Assembly: GCA_024336345.1 (NCBI GenBank)
Contig: JANFOG010000004.1
Location: 1,736,001-1,800,000, forward strand
Reading direction: 5' to 3'
Length of the DNA: 64,000 bases
Source of the DNA: Mariannaea sp. PMI_226
Lineage: Eukaryota; Ascomycota; Sordariomycetes; Hypocreales; Nectriaceae
Shown here: positions 1 through 12,800 of the stretch, one piece after another
Layout: the number at the start of each line of letters is the position of its first letter
Position numbering within the stretch: position 1 is the first letter of the stretch
The notes under the pieces: generated by a model
Told to the model about the DNA's origin: nothing
The model's database searches: none
Seen by the model: the letters and a program-made list of their open reading frames with translations, nothing else
Position numbers and translations under genes: made by a program

Positions 1-3000
1 ACGTGAGGATCCCACATGGGCAGGTTGAAAGCGTTGCCCGAGTAGGGCAAGTTATCGGACAAGGTGCCGTTGACGAGGTCCTCGTTGTGGCGCACGGGAA
101 GCTCATCGTACTCGGTCGCGCGAGACATCCATGAGAGCACGTCGAGGAACGTTGCCTTGGGTTTCGCGTGGCCAACAAGGTGACGGATGGTCTTGTGAGA
201 GAGATAGTAGTAACTCATGATCTTGCCCAAAGGTGTGGAGTCGACGTCACCGTTGGGGAAGACTTCGACACACTTGGACTCGGCGAGCTCGTTGAGTGAC
301 TTGTTGACCATTTCAATCATGAAATCGTTGGCCATTTGTTGGGCAGCGATGGTGTTGTGTTCCTCGGCGGAGATTTCCAGTCCGTAGTACGATGGGTTCT
401 TGTGCAGGCGTCTGAAGAAGAAAGTCCAGGTCAGGTAGTCGAGCGCATCTTGCTTTGTGAGGATGGTCTCGGCAGAGACCTCGGCACAAAGATGGTTATC
501 TAGCACAGTGTGGAGGGATGACTCGACGGGGAAACCAGTGTGGAGGAAGTGTTTGTAAAAGTCCTTCTTGGCGTCTTGAGTGAAGATGCGAGCAACGCCT
601 GAGTTATCGAACTGAGGGCGACCCGCTCGTCCCAGCATCTGGAGAACGTCGGTCAAGTCCATATCCTTGTAGGCTTCGATTTTGGCATCAAAGAACTGAG
701 TGCCCTTCACGACGACCAAGTGAGCCGGAAGATTAACACCCCAAGCGAGAGTACTGGTAGCAACGAGGATCTGAATTTTATTGTTCAGGAAGAGTTCTTC
801 AGCAAGCTGGCGATCCGACTCGACAAGACCTGCGTGATGCAAACCAATTCCAAAGTTGATGGCCTCCTTAAGAGCGTCGTCCTTGACACGGGCGAGGTTC
901 AGCTGAAGGTCGTCTTCATCCATGTGTAGGAATCGGCGGGGATTGTCTTCCATGCCGCAGAAGTTGATGAGATCCTTGGCGGTGAGACGAGTCTGCCGAC
1001 GGGACGGCACGAAGACGATGACTGGCTTCTCAGGACTGTGGTTCTTGACGGCCAAGAAGGTCGGGCGATTCATCGACTGCATTAAGGGACAGAAGCCCCG
1101 AACCTCGGGGAAGCCGTCAATGTAGAGCTCCAAGGGGACAGGGCGGACGGAATGCTTGAAGTTGAAGAGTCCTTCCTTGACACCAAGCCAGTTGCCCAGA
1201 TCAGTAGCGTTCGCGCAAGCAGTTGACATTCCCAGGAGGCGGACAGGGTTTTTGGTCGAAGACGCGATATAGTTCATTCGGGACACAATAATTTCCAGAA
1301 TAGGGCCTCGATCTCCTGCCAGGAGATGGATCTCATCAATGATAACTAGACTGACCTTCCGCACATATCCACGAGTCTGCCATGATCGCGAAATACCATC
1401 CCATTTCTCGGGAGTGGTGATGATGACATCTGCATTCTGAATCGTTCGCGTGTCTGGAGTATTGTCACCAGTTAACTCGACCAGTTTCAATCCTAGAGGC
1501 TTGGCTAGTCGAGCTCCCCAGTCCTTGACTCGCTCGCGCACAAGCGCCTTCATAGGTGCAATGTAGACCACCTTGGAGCCAGGTCGCTCACGGAACGCCC
1601 ACCACATGGCGAGTTCTGCAGCGACAGTCTTACCACTTCCAGTAGGAGAACCCAGTAGCACGTTCGCCGGGGTGTTGTAGAGCGTGTGGAAGATTTGCGT
1701 CTGCATCGGGTTGAAAAACTGAAACCGCTTCGCGTAAATGTCCTCCAGGGCAGGGTTCTTCAAAGCTGAAATCGATAGAGGCTGTAGGTTCAGCAAATCG
1801 GTCCACACACTCTCAGTATCGGGCCGGATCAGATGCTGGAAAGAGACTGGGGTGACCGTCTCTGCTCCCAGCCATCTGTCGGAGACACACCGAACATAAA
1901 TCTGCTTCGGCAATGGATCGGCCAAGGGGATGGTGAAGTTGAGCTCATGGTCATCATTGAGCTTTCTACGATTGAGGATAAAGAACTCGTGATGGTAAAT
2001 CTGAGAAGTTTCCGAGTTCTCGACCCAAATGTAATACGACTCGGAAGTGCCATGGACCTGGTCGTGCCAACGGAAGTCGGGAATTACGTACAGTTTGATA
2101 CGCAAAACATCTCTATTGAGTGGAGCAATCTCAGCTTCGACGTGTACTGTTGGAAAGTTGTTGAGAATCCTTGCAATGTTCTTGCCGGCGGCGTGGTTGT
2201 GAACCAATGCGCCGATCTCCGCCGGTTCCATCTCTTTCATGGCTTCAATTGTCAAGTTGTCCTTGGAATCCAGCTGGTTAAGGACAGGTCTTGCGAGATC
2301 AAACTGATGAAGGGGGTGTTGGAAGGGCCAAATGCGCTTCTCAATAGATTTGGCCAGTGTGAGTAGAACTAGGCACTGGTGACCCCATCGACGGTTCAGA
2401 GCCAGCATGAACAGTGCTCGACAGATTCGGCCAGATTGCTGAGCGACGTAGTTCATATCGTTTGAAAGGGCAAAATCTTCAGGCTGCTGTCTCGAGATGT
2501 ATGACTGAAGCAGAATGTTTGTCTTGGCTTGCGGAGTGTCGATCCCCTCGGCAACATCGCATGGGATAACCTCCTTTCTCAGGTGTGTCAGCTCCTTCTC
2601 TTCGCTATCCCTGGACTGGACGTTGTCGAACTCTCCACTCATACTAATCATTTTGAGGATATCGGCCTCTGTTGCCTGGGGTCGCATCATGCTGTTGAAG
2701 ATCTGAATACTCGTATGCAGAATGTAGAACTGACTGGCAATTCGTCCAATATCCTTGCTACGCAGTTCCTCCGTGGTTTCGTTGAAAATAATCATCTGAC
2801 ATCGTTGAAGGGTTCTTGCTGCTTGAATGGCTAGTTGGCGACGTCTCTGCACCAGACTTGGGTCATCACGGATTTCTGCCCACTCAATACCATATGTCAT
2901 GGGGCTGCGTTGCATTCGAACGAACAAGTAGGAATATCCAATCCACTGCACCGCATCGGGGATTGATGTTACAGTTCCCAAAGCAATCTCAGCATTGAGA

Positions 3001-5178
3001 TTGTCAACCAGCTTAGTGGAGAACTTGGATTCGATGGGCTGCTGCTCCGTCACAGCAGTCAAATAATGTGTGAGCTTATCGTGAGTCGTGCAGATCATAC
3101 CGATACCAGTATCCTCGAACTGGGGTCGGCCAGCACGACCAAAGATCTGAAGCACATCTAGAATGCCCAAGTCCACGAATTTACCATCTTGGGCACTGTA
3201 TACTTGGGTGCCCTTAATTACCACTGCCGCCGCGGGCAAGTTGACACCCCAAGCTAGAGTAGCGGTACAGCAAAGGACCTTGAGCACACCCTCTCCGAAT
3301 AATCTCTCCATAAGATTCCTATCGGCTCTAGCCATACCAGCATGGTGAATACCAATTCCCTTGGACAAGAGCTCGCGGATATCTTTGGATCTCGAGGTCT
3401 TGATATCCCGACATGCTTGATCATACTTTGGATGGTATGACGGATCAAAGAGATCCAAACAAGCATCGTCGGTCGCCTTCTGGTGCAGCATCTTAGCGGT
3501 CAACATGGTGTCCCGTCTTGAGTGGACAAAGACCATGACTTGGTGGTCTAGTTCCAGCATTTCCTTGACTTTGTCAAAAGCGACATTGTCAAGGTTTTCT
3601 TTGGATTGCTTAGAGCCTGCTTTGCCCTTGACACCAATGAAATGTTGCTCCAAGGGGACGGGGCGGAAGGAAGCGTCAAAATAGAAGAGACCAGCATGCT
3701 TGTTTACTTTGAGGAAGTCTGCAACATCGACATAGTTGGGCAGAGTTGCACTTAGGCCGACAATTCGAATCATGGACTGTGTGCTCTCAACCTGTCGCTC
3801 CGTTCGAGCTACAAGCGATTCCAGAACGGCACCGCGTTCATCGTGAAGCATGTGAACCTCATCGATAATGAGGAGCCGGACCTTCTGTACAAGCTCAGTA
3901 TCTCCAGTGCCCTTTCGCGTGACGACATCCCATTTCTCAGGAGTAGTGACAATAATTTGGGTCTGAACAATCTCAGACTTTGTGAGCTGCATATCTCCGG
4001 TGTACTCTCTGCACTTGATACCCAGCCAAGCAAGACGTTTACCAAGTTTCTCGGTAACTTCAGCAGCGAGTGCCTTCATGGGGGCAACGTAGACAATCTT
4101 GAAGTCGTCGGCATTGACCTGGAACTCAGTGGCATCCTTGTCCTCGAAAGGATTAGGGTACACGTTCTGACCAATAGTATGCAGAATGGTAAGCATGGCA
4201 GCATCAGTTTTTCCCTGGTGGAATTAGCATTATATATCGATATATAGTCACTGATGGAAAACGTACCGCACCAGTAGGTGCACAGATCAACATGTTTTCA
4301 CTTGTCCGGTGAGCAACGGGATATACGAGACTCTGCATTCGGTTCAATGTCTTGTAGCCTTTGAAGGTGTTGCGACAGATTCCATCAAGATCAGAAATCT
4401 TGATGAGCTTTTGTCCAGGGCCGAGGACACCTTTTTTCCCAGCTGGGATCGCGTATTCTTCATACTTGTCGAAAACATGGTGGCTGCTGCCAACTGGAAG
4501 ACCATATTTCTTTCCAGTATAGCTCAGAGTATTTCCAGCACTGTATGATTTGTATACATGAGGGTACTGAGGTTCTTTAGCAGATGCTGCGGCAAGAGAG
4601 GCAGACTTGTGTGCCAAATCCTGTCGTCGCAGAGCCTCGTCCCTCTGGGCTTTGGTCAACAGTCGGGGGGGTCCAGTGGAAGACTGATGAGCTGCCTGGT
4701 CCTTGGCAGCAACGGCAGCAACAATCTCGTCCTTATGGCCCAGGAGTTCAATGATGAAGTCGAGATCGTCAAAACCAATCAAATCGGTAAGCTCGGCTTC
4801 ACGCTCGGCATCAGAGCGTTTGGAGCTGAGAGCACTCATAACCTGAGTCTCAAATACATCGGGGGACAGTCCATTTTTATCAGCAATGCTAGAGCACTTG
4901 ATGGTGAACCATTCTGCGCCATATTCAGCAGCTGTTGAACCACTGGCGACCTCGGGTTCGGCAAAGTCGCTGCTGAACTCGTCCTGGTCGTCGTCAGAGA
5001 TAAAATCCCAGACGTCTTGGCCACTGTTTCCGCTCGAGTAGCCTTCGAAATCTTCATCGTTGAGGTCGCTTTCTATGGCAGGATCATGAGGAATCTTGAG
5101 GCTGGCAATGGCGGCCTGCATAGCAGCAAATTGCTCCCTCCATTGAGCTTCGGCAGCAGAAAGCTCTGTCGAAGCCAT
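1..5178 (-). CDS. slh1: Slh1/ASCC3-like Ski2-family RNA helicase (C-terminus cut by window edge)
   Basis: Double-cassette Ski2-like helicase. Known orthologues (yeast Slh1, human ASCC3) act in the RQT/ASC-1 complex that splits collided ribosomes in the cytosol. Exons on the minus strand are 5178-4267 and 4214-<1; the 52-nt intron (4215-4266) splits the first Walker A so that splicing restores GAGKT (residues about 303-307). The sequence before it, NRMQSLVYPVA then ENMLICAPTG, matches Slh1/ASCC3 better than Brr2. A DEVH box lies near 3840-3870, the second cassette's Walker A (SPTGSGKT) near 1630-1655 and its DEIH box near 1320-1345. About 1,708 codons are present with an unbroken frame to base 1, where the reading NAFNLPMWDPH falls in the second Sec63 domain. 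I estimate 250-300 residues lie beyond the edge. The acidic N-terminus (residues 40-75) looks disordered. Confidence 0.93.
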
Positions 5179-6965
5179 TTTGGCGGGTTCCTTGTCGCAA
5201 ACTGAGTAGCGGATGAGGGTGTTAGTTACAATATTTTTGAAGCAGCAGAAATAGCGAATTTGGTCGATTTCGTTGGGTTTCAGGGACCTGCAGTGCCGAA
5301 TATGCGTGTGGCTGTTTGCAGGATCGAGGTTTAGTCTTCGATCTATCTAAATAAAAGATGTAGTGAACCTGAGGTTGTGGATGGAGTCTGACTGATTGCT
5401 GGCAGGCGGCGGGGGAGTCATACACCGCTGTAATGACCCCACTATGGATAAGGTAGGGTATGGTCAGGTAGGAAGGTGTACTTCGCTGTAAGCGGCCGAC
5501 CACATAAAGAATATAGGTACCTCAGGCAACATCGCCTCCCAGTCGAGGCTGCACATATGAGGTATTGCTGCTTCGCCCATTATGCGAGCGCTAGGAATTG
5601 ACTCTATTGAATCCCAACCCTTTATTTTCCATTTTTCACAACGCTCAGCTCAGGAGGAGGTCTGGCAACTAAGGGACTCAATATAAGGTATCTATCTTCC
5701 TTCGGGGATCATATGAATACTGCACCTACCCTCCAGTCCCCACATCACCTAACCTACAGTAAGCCACAGCAAACAGTAGTCCCAATCTCCATCTTGGATC
5801 TCAATCTTGGATCCTATCTTGTTCTTAGTCTATTTCGCCAGAAGGTTTCGTAACTGCTCAGTGGTTCATAACGGCCTAGGATATTAATCATTTCGATTAA
5901 CCTCCCCGAACAAAATTGGCTAGCTCCTCAACCCCCCAAAGCTATTCAGTTTGCGCGCTCATTGTAAAGCCACTTTCCAGTGACCGATGTGCCTTGTTGA
6001 GACAACCTATTGATGGAAATAAATAACCACCATTGTCCACTGCAATGCTCTACTGTACCACAGATGGGAGCAAGACTACCAAAGCTTATTAGGTACAGGT
6101 AGCGAATGCTCGTGATAATGACCAGGTCTGTCTACATTTGGTGAAGTGATGGCGGCCGCCCTTCGTTTGTATGAGGAACCTGAGATGAGATCAATTAGGA
6201 GATTCATGAGGCTACGGAGGGATAAATCTTACCCAGGACTTATAGGGTCACTTCAAATCCCGAAGGACTTTTGCCTACATAGGAGAGGGAGTCCCCTAAT
6301 AGCTAATACGCAGAGGGACACTACGTTATCTGATCTGGTCTACACAATTTGCTTACTTACAAGACATACCCGGGTAAATACCATTAGAACCACCACCATT
6401 ATCAAGCTAGGCGCATGACATACCATCCTCATTTGATGACGAAGTTTCGAGATCCCGCTAACTTGCAAGAAAGATACGAGACCAGGAAGGATATGGTGCG
6501 ATACTGTATGAGCAATCCCGAATAGCCATCTGTACAGTACATGCGGACGCTTATGCAGGTCAAGAGAGTTCGCCCCAGTATTTTGGTCCAGCACCTAGGC
6601 GATCCCCAATGTGGAAACCTTGAGCTCTTGTGGGATTGGTTCTCGCTGTGGTGGCCGCGGGGATAGCGACTATGCAGGGCCAACCTTGCATTATCCCCGA
6701 ACAGAACCCCGAGAAAAGGATGTCAGCCCTTCCAGGCCTGCATGATGTTGAAGTTAAGTAAATATACTTTTGAAGATAGCTTCAAATTCCCCGCTGCTCT
6801 AAAACACAGAGTTCTAAGAAATGAGTGTGAAAGCTTGCGTAATCGTCGAGATGGAGAGAGGGTTTTCTTCATGTATATAATTTCAGGAATTGCCACAGTC
6901 GAGTTGTAAATCACTGTGAATGACTGCAACACGCCCTGCCGAGCAACATACATAATATTTGCAAA
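5179..6965. other. intergenic region between divergent slh1 and SDR genes
   Basis: No ORF here shows family similarity or a plausible exon chain. It must carry the slh1 promoter (right next to 5178) and the SDR promoter (left of 6966). The sequence is unremarkable apart from TAGGTACCT-type motifs near 5514 and 6091. Confidence 0.6.
6874..6880 (+). promoter_or_regulatory. TATA-like element upstream of the SDR gene
   Basis: TATATAA lies about 90 bases before the SDR start codon at 6966, a usual distance for a fungal TATA box with a short leader. This rests on position and sequence only. Confidence 0.35.
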
Positions 6966-8144
6966 ATGGTCTCATTAAGTCATATTTTCCCACCCAGTCC
7001 TGGTTTCACCGAAAAGGACTTGCCTGATCTCACGAGCAAGGTATGGTTATACTCTTCCCGCCGCCCAACTCATCCAGCTTATCCGAGTGATGAGACTAAC
7101 ACCTCACTTATTCGCCACCAGACATTCCTTATTACTGGGCCGACGTCTGGCTTGGGACTTCAGTTGGCTGCCCTCCTCTATTCTAAGAATGGTTCCATCT
7201 ATCTCGCGGCCCGCTCTCGGCCCAAGCTGAACTCCACAGTTGAGGAGATCCAATCGATGCACCCAAATTCGAAGGGCTCGCTCCATCCCCTTGACTTAGA
7301 CTTGGGTTCATACGAGTCGATTAAATCGGCTGCTGCCCAATTTCTCTCTGAGTCGCAGCGACTGGATGTTCTTTTTCACAACGCTGGCGTCTTGGCGCCG
7401 CCTAAGGGCAGTGAGAATGCTCACGGTGTAGAGTTACAGATGGGAGTTCATTGCCTTGGACCATACCTTCTCACTCATCTTCTTGAGAGTGCTTTGAGGC
7501 ACACAGCCTATCTGCCTGGCGCCAAGCCAGGGGAGACGAGAGTTGTGTGGGTAGGCAGCTCAGGGGCCATATTGACTCCTAAGGGGGGTGTGAATGTGGA
7601 GGACCTGAGAAGTGGCAAGTTTCTCAACCTTTCTCCGACTGATCGGTATGGCGCAAGCAAGGCGGGAGAGTACTTTTTGCACGGGAAGTACAGTAAACGT
7701 TTCCAAGGTTCTGGTATCATCAGTGCTGTGAGTTCCTCTCGTTCAAATCATAACCCTGCTTTATTTTATTGGTCTTTTTATTTCTTTCCTCGCTGAGAAT
7801 AGAGCCTGCTGACTAGTGCAAATCAGTATCTTGATCCTGGTAATCTGAAAACTGATCTTCAGAGGACTTTCTCGACCGAGGTATCACGGATCGGGTCTGT
7901 CGTTCTGAACTTGTTCCTTTGTAAACCCATCCAGGGGGCCTACACGGAGCTGTTTGCGGGCCTGTCTCCAGACGTAACGGTGGAGGCGCTACAGAACTTG
8001 GAAAATTGGGTTATCCCGTATGGTCGGATCGCAAAGATTCGCCAGGATTTGGCTGATGCATGCAAGGAGGCCGTTGAACAACAGTCTGGACATGTTATGG
8101 ACTTTTATAGCTGGTGCGACGAGCAACTGAAGGATTATCTGTAG
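6966..8144 (+). CDS. short-chain dehydrogenase/reductase (retinol-dehydrogenase-like)
   Basis: NAD(P)H-dependent SDR; substrate unknown. Exons are 6966-7040, 7122-7727 and 7827-8144, giving 332 residues. Both introns sit at phase 0 and have good sites (GTATGG...CAG; GTGAGT...CAG with a GCTGAC branch site). Removing the first joins SK to TFLITG. The cofactor motif TGPTSGLG is at residues 30-37, the NAG motif (FHNAGVL) follows, the catalytic serine is at 171/172 and YGASK at 201-205. The third exon supplies the LDPGNLKTDL segment usual after the active site in fungal members. No signal peptide or obvious membrane segment is visible. It lies 1.7 kb upstream of, and co-oriented with, the PKS-NRPS-derived synthase, so it could be a tailoring enzyme, though SDRs of this type are also common outside clusters. 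Confidence 0.9.
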
Positions 8145-9180
8145 GGAGAGAGATTGAGTGAAGGGGCGAACTTGGATGTGGAGGTGTTTGCTGGCATTTG
8201 CTGGCGTTTGTGTTCGTTTTGACTTGAGCCTGAGTTCCAGATCTCGTGTTCTTGGCCCTGTTTCCGTGTTCGTTGACATGGCGGCCAGGAAATTATACAT
8301 AGTACCCTAGCCGAACCGCGTTGCTGGAGATTATACCTACCCGTGGACGTACACCGCAATAGCAACGCATTATACCATGGTACAATCATCTCCCAACTGC
8401 CCATACGACCTGAGGGGGGGAGCATCTCTTCCGGCAGTGATGAGGGAACCTGAGAGTCGGAACCGGACCGGCAGTTTTGCCTGCTGACCGCAGAATTGTG
8501 CTTCTTTTTTTATTTATCAGAAGCCCAGCCAGGTTGAAGCCGCTCAGGATCAAAAGGGTGTGGTCATTGCAACCTAACCAGGAACCCATTGCTTGGCACA
8601 CCCTTAATCCTGGCCCTAGTCACAACGTCCAAACCCCTTTGACGCTCTGTTTAATGTGGGACAACGGTCGTCGGCAATCGCGGATTTAGATCTGCTGGTC
8701 TGAGTCGCTCCGCAAGATATTGGGACCACATTGGGCTCCGCGATGCCACACGGGCATTATACAACGAAAAGGACTTATTACCTACATAGGTAGGTAACGT
8801 ACAAGATGTAGTACATAGTAATAATCATGGCTAAATTAATTACCTCAACCTAGTAATCTGTATTGAATGTACAGATAACGTAAGCATCAGCCGCCGCTTG
8901 CTCTCTCTTGTGGTGCTATAAGCTTATGCTCTTGCGGGGCATTACTTATATTTTAGGCGCTAGATTCAATGAAGAAAAAAGATAGAATGAAATAAGGTAA
9001 TAACTTGCGTAAGGCAGGTCAGGTACCTTAGTTTTATGTTAACTAATGCTGACTACCTTACCCTGCGTATAAGTAACTTATATGTATGAAATCATTTTCT
9101 ACCTATTTTGATATAGTCGGTTTGCCCTCTATTGGGCACTTGAGATTTCAACAAAGCGCAAAGAAGTAAAAAAAGAAAGG

Positions 9181-9207
9181 AAAAAAAAAAAGGGGGGGGG
9201 GGGGGGG
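9181..9207. repeat. A11-G16 homopolymer tract
   Basis: Eleven A (9181-9191) are followed directly by sixteen G (9192-9207). The exact length may be uncertain because homopolymers are error-prone in sequencing. Confidence 0.9.
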
Positions 9208-9760
9208 CTTATTATGGATTGATACCTGATTACTCCGTGCATTTACTATTTATGTATCTATTATTCTAGTGTATTCACCCTTACAGGGCGTGACACGTTT
9301 CAGCCCTTCTCTTTATCCTCCATTGTTGCTCATCCAGCAAGGCAGTCTGACAGCACGCACAGACCCGAGACCCGGGGCGGCCAGTTTATGGGTGAGTCGG
9401 CGGCATGGTCTCGGAGTATGCACAGAGGGTAAGGATACTACTACTGCCCCCTATGTAGGTATGTAATTGATTCGGCAGTAAGCTTACTTCGGTCCATTTC
9501 TTCGCCGTGTCTCGCGTGTATACAGATTACTATGTAGAGTGTTAAAGTGTCTCGGCGAGCAAGGGGCTCCTCTTCGTAATAGGAAGGCACTTTTTGATCC
9601 AGATTATTGAGCGGAGCCCTTCCGTCCTGGTCGTTTTGGTCTCATATCGCCTGCGTCGTACTTTGCAGACTAATTATTCCCATTCCGGATTATACCAGTC
9701 ACTTTGCCCTTGTCTGCTCTACAAGGATACGAAGATGTAGTACAACCCGAGGGGGTGGCA

Positions 9761-9766
9761 TATAAA
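9761..9766 (+). promoter_or_regulatory. TATA box of the megasynthase gene
   Basis: TATAAA sits 114-119 bases before the ATG at 9880. It supports a transcript that begins just upstream of the DH stub, not one missing a large 5' PKS part. Confidence 0.5.
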
Positions 9767-9879
9767 GTCATCTCGACCTAGTCTTGATCAATGTGACACA
9801 CCTGAGCACTTTGAATCACCTTTCAAGTTACCACTTATCACATCTCAGACTGACGAGAGTGCCCATAGCTCGGGACGAG

Positions 9880-12800
9880 ATGGCTAGGCTGCTGCGGCCA
9901 GACACTGGCACCAATGCATCGGCTTCAGTGGACGCTATCCATCCGCTGTTGGGAATCTCTAGTATCGATCCGTTAGGACTAGGCATCACCTGGCGCAATA
10001 CACTCGAGGCCTCGAAGCTTCTCTCTCTTGTCGACCAGCACGTTCCATTGCCGAGCATCTTTCCGGCCGCTGGATATGTCAAGATTGTTGCTGAGGCATC
10101 CCTCAAGTATTCTGGCGCAAGAGTCCTCCGGAAATTCGAACTTGACGATTTCTTTGTCGAAAACGACATCACTATTACAAATGAAGAGGACATAATCCAA
10201 ATCACCCTTGAACTTCAATCTACTGGCAGCCATGAGAGACACGGAGACAGAACCGATTTCATCAACTTTCGAATTAGAACAAACCGTGATGGAACTACTA
10301 AGCTGAACGCTCTGGGTTGCCTGCGTTTGAGAAGTTCGGATGGATACAAGAGCCTATCCTTAGCCCAGACAGCTCGCCACCCCGAATCTCTGACACTTCA
10401 TAACCCCCGCCAGATCTTGGAGACCTCTCCCACTACAATACCTCCAGTGTCCACTCGGTCCGGCAAGGTCAAACAGCTTGAGAATGCCCCATCTCATGAC
10501 TTCACGGGATCAACAAAAGACCAAAGGACAATTGAGGATGGTGGCAACAGGGAGCTGGCGTCACCATCGACGTCACAAACGATCGTCAAGACCCTTCCCA
10601 TGTCGTTTGGCCAGTCCGGGTTTTGGTTCATGCACCAATTTGTAGGGGATCCAACCTTTTTCAACGGTACTGTTTCATTCCTCATCACGACGAATCTCAA
10701 TGTCGAAAAACTAGCACAGCTCGTACGCGAGATGGGTAGAAGACATGAAGGTCTGCGAACCGCCTTCTTCATTGACCACTCCCACCAACCCAAGCAAGGA
10801 GTCCTGGCCGAGTCCCCGCTATACCTGGAGACGAAGACGATCGCATCTCCGGATCAAGTACGTACGGAAATTGATACCATGAACAGACATGTGTACGGTA
10901 TTACACGAGGTGAGACTCTCCGACTTTTGCTTCTCACAGAGTCTCCGAATCGGCACCATCTAATCGTTGGCTACCACCACATCAATATCGATGGAATGAG
11001 CATCATCGCCATTACCGATGATCTCAGGTTGGCCTATGGGGGGCAGACGTTGCCACCGACGTTTCAGCAGAATGAATTCGCAGAGCGCCAACGTGAACGA
11101 CTTCGTACAGGACAGTATGCGAACAACATATCGTATTGGAAGAACGAGTTCAAAGACCTACCGGAGATCTTGCCTATTCTCCCTCTCTCACCAGGCACGC
11201 TTCGGTCTCGCCCAACGGCAAGAACAACTTACCGCCACGTCAGAGCTGAAAGGAGGCTCAAGCCAGAAATTACTGCCAAACTACAAGAGCTTCGAAAACA
11301 AGGATATATACAGTCCCCTTTCAATTTATATGTGACAATATTTCAGATCCTTCTCGGCCGGTTAGCTCACTCTGAGGACATATGCATTGGCGTAGCTAGC
11401 GCGAACAGGCACAACGATCCCGGTTCTACTAGCAGCATTGGAATATTCCTAAACCTTTTCCCATTGCGGCTGCAGTCAGAGCTTTCAAAATCTTTCCTGA
11501 ATCTTATGAATGAGAACAAGGCTAAAATCCTTGCTGGTTTGCATCACTCGGCAGTTCCATTCGACATCATTCTGGACGAGGTCGGAGCTGTCCGGCACCC
11601 CTCTCACAGTCCTCTGTTCCAGGCGTTTATTAATTACATCCCCGTTAATGAAAACAGATCCTTTGGAGATGGTATCATGGAGAACAAGGCATACGAGATT
11701 GGGGAAACGCTGTACGACATCATGTTAGCGGTCATCGACCCACCAACTGGTGACCCATGGATAGCGATTATGGTCCAGCAAGAGCTGTATACGGAATATG
11801 AGGCGCAGATCCTGCTCGACTGTTTCATGAATCTGATGGAAGCTTTTACTAGTGACATCCATCTTCCAGGGCGTGCACCGCAAATGTTCAATGAACTTGC
11901 TGTTCAAGAGGCAATCAATCTTGGCCAAGGTAGGTCTGCTTCTAGCGGAGAGATTTAGTTCACTTGCAATTTGCATTGCTGCTATAATAAGATCACTGCA
12001 ACTAACATACTGGGAATAAAGGAGTTAGCCTTGACATCGAACTTGGGTCTATGATTGGCCAACTGGACGATATCTCAGCCAGGCACATTGGCGATATCGC
12101 ACTGAAGGATACTGACGGATCTGTACTCTCTTACATCGACATGATGACCAAGTCAACCCAGATCGCCCATGCACTATCCGCGTCTGGTATCGCCCCAAAA
12201 TCCAGGATTGGTGTCCTCCAAGAGCCCACCGTAGATTGGATATGCTCCATGCTCGGAATCTGGCGATTTGGTGGAAGCTATGTCCCATTGGAGGTTACCC
12301 AAGGTCCTGGACGCCTCAAAACGATTGTCCAGGATGCCGACCTGGCTGCTGTTTTGATTCATGATGGGACATACAAGCTTTGCAAAGAAATAGATTTTGC
12401 ACAGAAAACGAAAATACTCAACGTTGCCACAGTCGGCGATAATACGGAGATGACAGACATCAATTTCTACACTCCTGGCCCTTCAGATGAGGCGATTATC
12501 TTATATACAAGCGGATCCACTGGTACACCGAAGGTAATTGCATACACTTTATCCTGTCAGTGCGACATCAACATACTAATTTGTCGGCAGGGAATTTCTC
12601 TTCCCCACCGAATGGTCACCAACACCATCAATGGCCTGCTTCACAGCTTCCCCATGAAACCTCAGACCGTCCTCCAGCAAATCGCTCTAAGCTTCGATGT
12701 CTCCTGGTGGCAGACTTTAATCGGGCTTTGCACTGGTGGAACAGTTGTCGTCGCTGGGAAGGATGTTAGAAGAGATCCATTTGCACTAACTGCCCTCATT

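Larger units (their letters stand above)
8145..9879. other. AT-rich intergenic region and upstream region of the megasynthase
   Basis: No coding sequence recognised. I looked specifically for KS, AT or other PKS remnants upstream of the DH stub in all frames and found none. The stretch 8760-9250 is AT-rich with short TAGGTAGGT motifs (near 8787) and ends in an A11-G16 homopolymer. The 3' end of the SDR transcript and the megasynthase promoter lie here. Confidence 0.55.
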
